From the NCBI GenBank assembly GCA_003222835.1, contig QHXE01000510.1, positions 1-12,270 on the forward strand: a DNA stretch of 12,270 nt, given 5' to 3'. The DNA comes from Acidobacteriota bacterium (GTDB lineage: Bacteria > Acidobacteriota > Blastocatellia > Pyrinomonadales > Pyrinomonadaceae). Shown piece by piece: positions 7,775-12,270 of this stretch (positions are counted from its first letter, which is position 1; every line of letters begins with the position of its first letter). The position numbers and the translations under genes were made by a program. The notes under the pieces are model-generated. The model made no database searches. It saw only the letters and a program-made list of their open reading frames with translations, and was not told the DNA's origin.

Positions 7775-8409
7775 GCTTTACGGTCCTCGTTGGCTTCTCT
7801 CAGCGCCTCGAGCAGACTTGAAACGAAGTTCGCTTTCAACTGATAGCTGGCGCGGTTAACCACGAAACGCGCGGACGATTTGGCGATGACTTCGACGATC
7901 TGCAATCCATTCTCGCGCAGTGTGGCTCCGGTCTCGACCAGATCGACAATGCAATCGGCAAGACCTAAGCCGGGCGCCAGCTCCACCGATCCTGACAGTT
8001 CGATGATTTCAACGGGCTGACCATGCTCGCCAAAATATTTAGCTGCGATGCGCGGATACTTCGTCGCCACTCTGAGCATCCCAAAGCCGTCGCTTAAATT
8101 GCTGTCTGGCGCGGCAACCACGATGCGACAGCGACCAATCTCAAGTGTTAGCGGCTGCAACAGATCGGCTTCCGATTCAAGCAAAACGTCGCGACCCACA
8201 ATGCCGCAATCCGCAATTCCATGTTCGACATAAACCGGCACATCAGCAGGTTTGACGAAAATGAAACGATAGCGCCCGGACTCGTCTTCGATCGCCAGCC
8301 GGCGAGAGAGACGGGCCTCATCGGGAAGTCGCAGGCCGGCGCGGGCCAACAAAGCGAGCGCTTCGGCCTGGAGCCTGCCTTTCGCGATGGCAATGGTCAG
8401 GTTCGTCAA
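7771..8409 (-). CDS. hisG: HisG, ATP phosphoribosyltransferase, short form
   Basis: Condenses ATP and PRPP to phosphoribosyl-ATP, the first and feedback-regulated step. At 212 residues it is the short form lacking the C-terminal regulatory domain. Short HisG depends on HisZ for activity and histidine feedback, and hisZ is next to it. Recognisable segments are IAIAKGRL at the start, GIADCGIVGRDVLLE, and the PRPP loop ADCIVDLVETGATLRENGL. The start is TTG at 8407-8409, overlapping the hisZ stop (TTGA); protein homology begins right at this codon and no ATG is available. TTG with a 4-nt overlap suggests translation coupled to hisZ, so the damage in hisZ could also lower HisG synthesis. Confidence 0.95.
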   Translation of the reverse strand: MTNLTIAIAKGRLQAEALALLARAGLRLPDEARLSRRLAIEDESGRYRFIFVKPADVPVYVEHGIADCGIVGRDVLLESEADLLQPLTLEIGRCRIVVAAPDSNLSDGFGMLRVATKYPRIAAKYFGEHGQPVEIIELSGSVELAPGLGLADCIVDLVETGATLRENGLQIVEVIAKSSARFVVNRASYQLKANFVSSLLEALREANEDRKA

Positions 8410-8996
8410 GGTATCAGATCCCGCTTCAGATTGATTACTACTCGGTCACCCCGCTCGCGCTTTCGAAGCGCTTCGCGAAACAGCACCGCTGGATCTTCAT
8501 CCATTATGAGCGCCGCCGTCCGCTCCGCCACTTCGCCGAGTCTTGAGATCGATTCATTCGCACGCATCGCTTCCGCGAGCGCATCCAGATCCAGCACGAA
8601 CCCAACCGCCGGTTCGGCCTTTCCGAAATTTGCCGTCAATTGATCGTATCGTCCCCCGCTGCCGACGCGCATTCCCACACCCGCAACATAAATCTTGAAT
8701 ATCAGCCCGGTGTAGTAATCCAAACGCGATACGTCGCCCAGATCAACTTCGAAGTGCGCCGACAGGCCAAGTGAATCAATGACGCCCCAGAGGGCTTCCA
8801 ATCGATCAAGCGCGGTTACCGATCGATCGTTGGTAATCACGCGGCGTGCGTTTTGAAATACTTCACCCCTGCCCGAGAGTTTTACCAGTTGAGCGAAGCT
8901 CGCGCATTCTTCCGTCGATGCAAGCGTCGAGGCCAAGGCGTCCGACGATGCCGTTAAAGACTTCCAGGTCGTTGATCGTAATCGCGTAACTACCAT
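8406..8996 (-). CDS. hisZ: HisZ, C-terminal part (after the frame break)
   Basis: Second piece of the ATP phosphoribosyltransferase regulatory subunit, read in a frame shifted by +1 from the N-terminal piece. True HisZ homology starts around 8915 (ECASFAQLVKLSGRGEVF); the upstream stretch to the ATG at 8996 is out of frame with the N-terminal piece and probably not a natural start. Conserved HisRS-like elements are intact: DLGDVSRLDYYTGLIFKIY, VGSGGRYDQLTANFG and AVGFVLDLDAL. The stop overlaps the hisG TTG start. I treat 8406-9465 as one gene of 1060 nt, which is 353 codons plus one base, so a single extra base (or loss of two, or a larger out-of-frame indel) explains the break. It may be a pseudogene, an assembly error or a recoding site. 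Confidence 0.75.
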   Translation of the reverse strand: MVVTRLRSTTWKSLTASSDALASTLASTEECASFAQLVKLSGRGEVFQNARRVITNDRSVTALDRLEALWGVIDSLGLSAHFEVDLGDVSRLDYYTGLIFKIYVAGVGMRVGSGGRYDQLTANFGKAEPAVGFVLDLDALAEAMRANESISRLGEVAERTAALIMDEDPAVLFREALRKRERGDRVVINLKRDLIP

Positions 8997-9465
8997 CGAG
9001 TCCTAACGAGGAAAGAATTTCGACCGCGATCAGCAATACTTCGGTGTCCGCCGCACAGCCGTTGCGGCCTATGAGTTCACATCCGATTTGGGTTGATTCT
9101 CGCCGCCATTCGGCGTGAGATTCTGCCCGCAGGCGAAAAACCGGCGCCGCGTAAGAAAACCGCAAAGGTCGTTCGCGTTTGGCCATCAGAGTGGCGGCCG
9201 CGCGCGCAATGCCCGAGGTCACGTCCGGCCTGAGCGCCAGCAGTTTACCGTCGGTGTCGGTAAACCTGAATGCATCTTGCGCTTCAACCGATCCCATGCC
9301 CCTCTCAAAGAGCGAATAATAGTCCACGCTGGGCGGCGTGATCTCTTCGTAAGACCATGCTTTGAAGATAGACATCGCCGCATGTTCGATGGCCCTCCTC
9401 AAATGCGCTTCTCTACCAAAATAGTAGCGAACTCCGCTGGGAATGGCTGAAAGTGACTCTGACAT
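8863..9465 (-). CDS. hisZ: HisZ, N-terminal part (before the frame break)
   Basis: HisZ is a catalytically inactive histidyl-tRNA-synthetase paralogue that forms a hetero-octamer with short HisG and senses histidine. This piece holds the class II synthetase-like core: IPSGVRYYFGREAHLRRAIE (9-28), LLALRPDVTSGIARAAA (75-91), the motif-2-like RFSYAAPVFRLR (102-113) and QIGCELIGRNGCAADTEV (126-143). It then reads a family-like ITINDLEVFNGIVGRLGLDA up to about residue 190 before hitting a stop at 8863-8865. The start at 9463-9465 is preferred over the ATG at 9531: GGAG lies 8 nt upstream and the homology (MSESLSAIPSG) begins there, whereas the extra 22 residues look like translated leader. It follows the attenuator by about 130 nt. 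Confidence 0.8.
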   Translation of the reverse strand: MSESLSAIPSGVRYYFGREAHLRRAIEHAAMSIFKAWSYEEITPPSVDYYSLFERGMGSVEAQDAFRFTDTDGKLLALRPDVTSGIARAAATLMAKRERPLRFSYAAPVFRLRAESHAEWRRESTQIGCELIGRNGCAADTEVLLIAVEILSSLGLDGSYAITINDLEVFNGIVGRLGLDACIDGRMRELRSTGKTLGQG

Positions 9466-9472
9466 GTCTTGC

Positions 9473-9557
9473 GCTCCGTTCCCTTTGGTGAGTGCGTTAG
9501 TTTGGAACCGAGGCTGCCTCGATATTCCCATAGCCCTTACGCTGGCGCTCTCCCAAA
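9473..9557. repeat. Decayed family A doublet just upstream of hisZ
   Basis: CTCCGTTCCCTTTGGTGAG (9473-9491) resembles the left half of the family A repeats (CTCCCTCTCCCTTTGGGAG). GCCCTTACGCTGGCGCTCTC, continuing as CCAAA (9533-9557), resembles their right half (GCCCTCACCCTAACCCTCTC, continuing as CCA). Order and orientation match the good copies. The spacing is shorter and the hairpins are broken. As at hisF and hisH, the element ends shortly (8 nt) before the start codon and its GGAG is the likely Shine-Dalgarno. Degenerate, so the call is tentative. Confidence 0.4.
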
Positions 9558-9588
9558 CGGATACTTTTTATTTGATCATTCAAACCGC

Positions 9589-9630
9589 AAAAGCGAAACC
9601 CGCCGCCGGATTCATTCAGGCTGCGGGCTT
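9589..9630 (-). terminator. Attenuator terminator of the his leader
   Basis: In the message, AAGCCCGCAGCC (9630-9619) pairs with GGCGGCGGGTTT (9607-9596): 11 of 12 positions pair, one of them G-U, around an 11-nt loop. It is followed by a U-rich but interrupted tail (UUUCGCUUUU). It starts 26 nt after the leader-peptide stop and lies 130 nt before hisZ, the expected place for an attenuator. The broken U tract makes it a weaker intrinsic terminator than the one at 10940. Confidence 0.65.
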
Positions 9631-9746
9631 CAAAAGAAAGCTGATTGTGTTCTAAGTTACTCTTGCTGGAACTCGCTGACCACAACCACTGAAGCGCCGC
9701 CTCGCCGCCCATGATAATGAGCCTGATGGTGCCGGTGGTGGTGATG
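9619..9746 (-). promoter_or_regulatory. his attenuator: competing leader helices
   Basis: Three exclusive pairings can be drawn. (1) His codons ACCACCACCG pair with the Val-codon stretch GUGGUUGUGGU over 9 of 10 positions. (2) Antiterminator: leader GCGGcGCUUC (9700-9691) with GAAGCCCGC (from 9631), and UGGUUGUG (9688-9681) with CACAAUCA (9649-9642), as two stacked stems. (3) The terminator at 9596-9630, whose first arm is shared with (2). A ribosome stalled on His codons frees segment 2 and favours (2). One that reaches the stop at 9657 would cover CACAAUCA and allow (3). Pairings are hand-drawn, not energy-scored. Confidence 0.7.
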
Positions 9747-9755
9747 AGTTCGCAT
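9657..9755 (-). CDS. hisL: His operon leader peptide
   Basis: A 32-residue peptide starting MRTHHHHRHHQAHYH and ending SEFQQE. Residues 4-7, 9, 10, 13 and 15 are His: 8 of 12 positions. It lies directly downstream of a promoter and upstream of the whole his operon, the position of leader peptides whose translation senses charged tRNA-His. The start is the ATG at 9753-9755: GAGGAG (9763-9768) lies 7 nt upstream, whereas the ATG at 9759-9761 is only 1 nt from it. A run of four Val codons (residues 23-26) probably matters for RNA pairing instead of for peptide sequence. By function it is equivalent to enterobacterial hisL, but it is longer and not recognisably related in sequence. The peptide itself is expected to have no cellular role. 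Confidence 0.85.
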   Translation of the reverse strand: MRTHHHHRHHQAHYHGRRGGASVVVVSEFQQE

Positions 9756-9780
9756 ATTCATGCTCCTCGATGCAGCAGTT

Positions 9781-9810
9781 CTTATACGCGAATCAATCGG
9801 GACCTGTCAA
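9781..9810 (-). promoter_or_regulatory. Promoter of the his leader/operon
   Basis: On the minus strand, TTGACA (9805-9810, perfect -35) is followed after 18 nt by TATAAG (9781-9786, 5 of 6 to the -10 consensus). The predicted transcription start is near 9774, giving a short 5' end of about 19 nt before the leader ATG. The -35 lies inside the last codons of the upstream TPR gene. No operator or riboswitch is visible between promoter and leader, consistent with control by attenuation. Confidence 0.8.
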
Positions 9811-10764
9811 ATGTCTCTGCGGCTTACTTGACCGGAGTTCCTCGGCTAGCTTGATGCGTTTCGCCAACTCATCTTTGATGCCCGGACTTATGGCCAGCGC
9901 GCGCGCAAAGTCTTTCCTGGCTTCCTCGTCCTTACTCTGAAGCAGCAGCGCCAGTCCTCGATTCATGTAAGCATTCACCAGTTCGGGATCGAGCTCCAGG
10001 ACCCGATTGAAATCGACGATCGCTGCTTCGAGCTCGTTCAGATCCATTCTGGCAGTGCCGCGTCCCTGATACGCCCAGGCCATTCGCGGTTCAAGCCTGA
10101 TGGCGCTCTCAAAATCAGAGATTGCGCGTTGCCAATCGCGTTTGTCGATCCAAACGAAGCCCCGATTACAGTAAGCACGCGCGCTGCGATCGTCGAGCGC
10201 GATTGCCTTATTCAAATCGATCAGTGCTTGATCGGTTTCACCCATTTGCTGTCGCAATGCGCCACGATTCGAGTAGGCGGAAGGCATGCGGGGATCGATT
10301 GAGAGGGCGCGATTCCAGTCGCTTAGCGATCCTGCCTTGTCGCCCTTTGCGTAGCGGGCACTGCCGCGATCCAGATAAGCTACAGCGAAGCCAGGATTGA
10401 TCGTGATGGCTCGATCCCAATCCAGGATGGCGCCCTCCCAATCTCCCTGACCATAGCGCGCCAGACCTCGGCTGGTGTAGGCGTAAGCGGTAAAGGGATC
10501 GATTACGGTCACGCCGGAAGCATTATCAGCCGAGATGGCGAAGCCGTTTGCCATAGCTTTATGGGTCCCCGATCGATCCACATCAAGCCGCGAGCTAATC
10601 TCGATGGCCCGCGAAAGTTCCTCAATCGCTCCGGCTAGATCGCCGCGCTCAAGTTTCTTATTTCCCTCTTTGAAGTGTTCTAAAGCCGCACGAGGAGTTT
10701 GGGCAGAAACTTGAGCGCCAAACAAGAAAATTGCGAGCCAAAAAACGATTCGATAGCAAGGCAC
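9793..10764 (-). CDS. Secreted TPR-repeat protein
   Basis: Predicted exported scaffold or protein-interaction protein of 323 residues; no enzymatic domain is seen. It has an N-terminal signal peptide (CYRIVFWLAIFLFGAQVSA, cleavage likely after residue 21 before QTPRAA), then seven 34-residue tetratricopeptide repeats at about 27-58, 94-127, 128-161, 162-195, 196-229, 230-263 and 264-297. A 35-residue insert (59-93) lies between the first two. The start is GTG at 10762-10764, because AAGGAGGT (10770-10777) is ideally placed 5 nt upstream and the signal peptide begins there; an upstream ATG at 10830 adds 22 residues that spoil it. The tail carries the his promoter, and the stop is only 37 nt before the hisL start, with no terminator between. 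Partner and role are unknown. Confidence 0.88.
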   Translation of the reverse strand: MPCYRIVFWLAIFLFGAQVSAQTPRAALEHFKEGNKKLERGDLAGAIEELSRAIEISSRLDVDRSGTHKAMANGFAISADNASGVTVIDPFTAYAYTSRGLARYGQGDWEGAILDWDRAITINPGFAVAYLDRGSARYAKGDKAGSLSDWNRALSIDPRMPSAYSNRGALRQQMGETDQALIDLNKAIALDDRSARAYCNRGFVWIDKRDWQRAISDFESAIRLEPRMAWAYQGRGTARMDLNELEAAIVDFNRVLELDPELVNAYMNRGLALLLQSKDEEARKDFARALAISPGIKDELAKRIKLAEELRSSKPQRHLTGPD

Positions 10765-10844
10765 TGGTGACCTCCTTGATTTCTTTGGGCCCGTTGGCGA
10801 TACAAGAACGCATATCAGAGCCCAAAACAAACGTAATTTTGAAG

Positions 10845-10976
10845 TTGAAGCGCGGTCACCCGGTGCGCTAAGATGCGGTCACGACAGACGATGCATTTTC
10901 GCGCGCCGAAAGGCAACCGAAAATTTGCGTTGTCCTCAGGCCTCGCGGCTATCGCAAGTAGCCGCGAGGCTTTTTA
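10845..10976 (+). ncRNA. Candidate structured small RNA
   Basis: A possible promoter (TTGAAG 10845-10850, 18 nt, TAAGAT 10869-10874) precedes a foldable segment. GACA (10883-10886) and ACG (10888-10890) pair with CGT-TGTC (10928-10934). TTTTCG (10896-10901) pairs with CGAAAA (10918-10923). GCC-GAAA-GGC (10905-10914) closes a GNRA-type tetraloop. A strong terminator follows at 10940. There is no open reading frame of note and no plus-strand gene upstream that would need this terminator. It does not match any riboswitch or housekeeping RNA I can recall; a riboswitch-terminator unit is an alternative. Confidence 0.4.
10940..10975 (+). terminator. Strong intrinsic terminator (plus strand)
   Basis: GCCTCGCGGCTA (10940-10951) and TAGCCGCGAGGC (10959-10970) form a perfect 12-bp stem with a 7-nt loop, immediately followed by TTTTT. 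On the minus strand no T tract follows, so it acts in the plus direction only. No plus-strand coding gene lies upstream within the window's 10765-10940 gap. Confidence 0.88.
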
Positions 10977-10980
10977 CTCT

Positions 10981-11580
10981 TTTCGTAACTACTAAACGTC
11001 TGAGAGTCTCAAAAGTTTGACAAATAATCTCGACTGCGATTCAAGGATGAATCTTCACTATCGGATAACTTCAATCTCAATCAAGCGCGATATGATGAAA
11101 GGTCTTGCATGAGTTAGTGAGGTTAGGCAGTAAAAGGTTTCATGAAGAAGTCGGGCGATTGGCGAAGATGGGTTTCGCATCAATCACCCTTATTCTCAGG
11201 CGCTCCCGACCCGATCTGTAAGGAAATCGCCACGCGGAATATGTATTTATGTCCGACCCGGAGAGTTTCATTCGCAACAGCCGCAGGTCGGACTATCAGT
11301 TAGACCATGTCTCAAGCCCTGTTTTCTCCGATTGCCTTCTGGTGCCCGGTGTGATAGGGTTCCGCGCTCTAGCGGCATCCAGGATGGTATTTTCCGACTG
11401 CTTATTACCCGCAATTCGGTTCGCTTTCCGCCGCTAATCTTCAAGCAGGGTTCTTTAGATCCTCTGGTAGGTTCTTAATTTAAGGCCTCGCAGTTTAGTT
11501 ATACCAGTCGCCTTCATCGGCGTCTGTTACTTTCGCGGTCGCCATGCGGCCCCCGTTTTTCGAAGTACGCATGGAGTGAT
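10981..11580. other. Intergenic stretch without a convincing gene
   Basis: About 600 bp between the plus-strand terminator and the M23 gene. A perfect -35-like TTGACA (11017-11022) has no good -10 partner. Short plus-strand frames (53 codons from 11142; 62 codons from 11249) and a minus-strand frame (11495-11680) have no clear ribosome-binding site or recognisable motif. In the second, 'VFSDCLL' occurs twice about 70 bp apart, hinting at an old duplication. I found no tRNA, tmRNA, RNase P or SRP signatures by eye. Confidence 0.5.
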
Positions 11581-11596
11581 CGACAGGAGCAGAAGG

Positions 11597-12270
11597 ATGA
11601 TCCGAGACGACCGTTTTTATGCCTTTATCGTTGCCCGCACATCCCGATCCAGAGCCCATATCCGCCGCATCTGCGTACACAAACGCTGGCTAAAAGCTGG
11701 CGCGCTGATGTTGGTTGCGGTCCTGGGCGGTTTGATCTACGGCTTCTACGGCCTTACGCAGCAAGCACAACATCTGCGCATCGATCGCGAAAATCAAAAG
11801 CTGCGCGCTGAGAACGAGAAGCAGAAACAGGAGTTACAAAATCTGAACAACCGAGTGGACGCGGTGGAAGATGCTTCGCGCAAACTAGCCGAAATGTCCG
11901 GCGTACAAAAAGACGCTCCACCAGCGCGAGGCCAAGGCGGACCCGCGCGTCCGATTGACAGTGCCGCGGCGCTGGCCGTTCTGGTAGCAAAAACTGAACG
12001 TCTCGAACGTGAGATGCACACCTATGAAGAACTGCTGCGTAGTCGCGGCATGACGCCGTCGATCTGGCCCGTCAGCGGAAAACTCGAGACTGGGCTGGGC
12101 CCACGCAGAAATCCATTCGGAGGCCGCGGCTTTGAATATCACGAAGGTCAGGATATCGATGCCGCCTACGGCACGACGGTGCTGGTGGCCGCCAGCGGCA
12201 CGGTCACGATCGCGGGATGGCAGAGAGGGTATGGCAATGTAGTCTATGTCGATCACGGCGCTGGCCTGTC
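11597..12270 (+). CDS. Membrane-anchored M23-family metallopeptidase, 3'-truncated
   Basis: Predicted peptidoglycan endopeptidase or divisome/elongasome factor facing the periplasm; 224 residues are visible before the window ends. Residues 1-32 are short, basic and cytoplasmic. One transmembrane helix spans about 33-53 (LKAGALMLVAVLGGLIYGF), then a coiled coil covers about 55-100, rich in Glu/Gln/Lys heptads. A Pro/Gly linker follows (about 105-120), then the LytM/M23 domain from about 155 (IWPVSGKLETGLG). The first Zn-ligand motif, HxxxD, is H182-D186 (HEGQD); the HxH motif should lie just past the end, so catalytic competence cannot be judged. AGGAG (11585-11589) lies 7 nt before the ATG at 11597. 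The layout resembles MepM/NlpD-type proteins, but I cannot assign a subfamily. It is unrelated to the his operon and is transcribed in the opposite direction. Confidence 0.88.
   Translation, partial: MIRDDRFYAFIVARTSRSRAHIRRICVHKRWLKAGALMLVAVLGGLIYGFYGLTQQAQHLRIDRENQKLRAENEKQKQELQNLNNRVDAVEDASRKLAEMSGVQKDAPPARGQGGPARPIDSAAALAVLVAKTERLEREMHTYEELLRSRGMTPSIWPVSGKLETGLGPRRNPFGGRGFEYHEGQDIDAAYGTTVLVAASGTVTIAGWQRGYGNVVYVDHGAGL

Noticed and set aside
9466..9531. Longer hisZ start at 9531
   Set aside because: The added residues have no family similarity, while the ATG at 9465 has GGAG at 8 nt and the expected N terminus.
9497..9712. Minus-strand 71-codon frame overlapping the leader
   Set aside because: Out of frame with the His-rich peptide, no ribosome-binding site, and it runs through the terminator hairpin.
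10765..10830. Upstream ATG for the TPR gene
   Set aside because: It would bury the signal peptide behind 22 residues; the GTG at 10764 has AAGGAGGT directly upstream.
10940..10975. Terminator for the TPR gene or its upstream neighbour on the minus strand
   Set aside because: The T tract exists only in the plus direction and the hairpin lies upstream of the TPR start.
11495..11680. Minus-strand 61-codon frame overlapping the M23 start
   Set aside because: No recognisable motif and it overlaps a well-supported gene start.

Overview
The window carries an almost complete, one-operon histidine biosynthesis pathway on the minus strand, read from about 9780 down to 450. It is preceded by a small regulatory leader. 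On either side lie a DinB-family gene (plus strand, cut by the left edge), a periplasmic TPR-repeat protein (minus strand) and a membrane-anchored M23 peptidase (plus strand, cut by the right edge). The organism is a moderately GC-rich bacterium. The short-form HisG with a HisZ subunit, the separate HisN-type phosphatase and the style of the intergenic repeats make Acidobacteriota (Blastocatellia-like) my best guess. That is inference from remembered family features, not a search result.

Operon layout in transcription order: a sigma70-type promoter (9781-9810) inside the end of the TPR gene; a 32-residue His-rich leader peptide (9657-9755); a hairpin that looks like an attenuator terminator (9596-9630); then hisZ, hisG, hisD, hisC, hisB, hisH, hisF, hisIE, hisN and hisA. 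These genes cover every step from ATP plus PRPP to histidine: HisG/HisZ step 1, HisE and HisI steps 2-3, HisA step 4, HisH/HisF step 5, HisB step 6, HisC step 7, HisN step 8, HisD steps 9-10. hisZ-hisG-hisD-hisC and hisF-hisIE are packed with 1-base gaps or 4-base overlaps. The other junctions are opened by palindromic repeats. hisZ itself is broken by a frame change in the sequence as given.

The most interesting feature is the leader. The peptide starts MRTHHHHRHHQAHYH, so 8 of residues 4-15 are histidine. Its message can fold into mutually exclusive helices: His codons with a run of four Val codons, an antiterminator joining leader codons to the terminator's first arm, and the terminator. 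This is the classic logic of ribosome-mediated his attenuation, with a sequence unlike the enterobacterial hisL.

Two families of about 117-120 bp inverted-doublet (REPIN-like) repeats sit in the intergenic gaps. Family A lies between hisF/hisH and hisH/hisB, with a decayed copy before hisZ. Family B lies between hisB/hisC and hisA/hisN. Each family A copy ends 8-10 nt before a start codon and seems to supply the Shine-Dalgarno sequence; one also donates the last codons and stop of hisH. The 10765-11596 stretch has no convincing gene. It holds a perfect plus-strand intrinsic terminator preceded by a foldable segment, a candidate small RNA.
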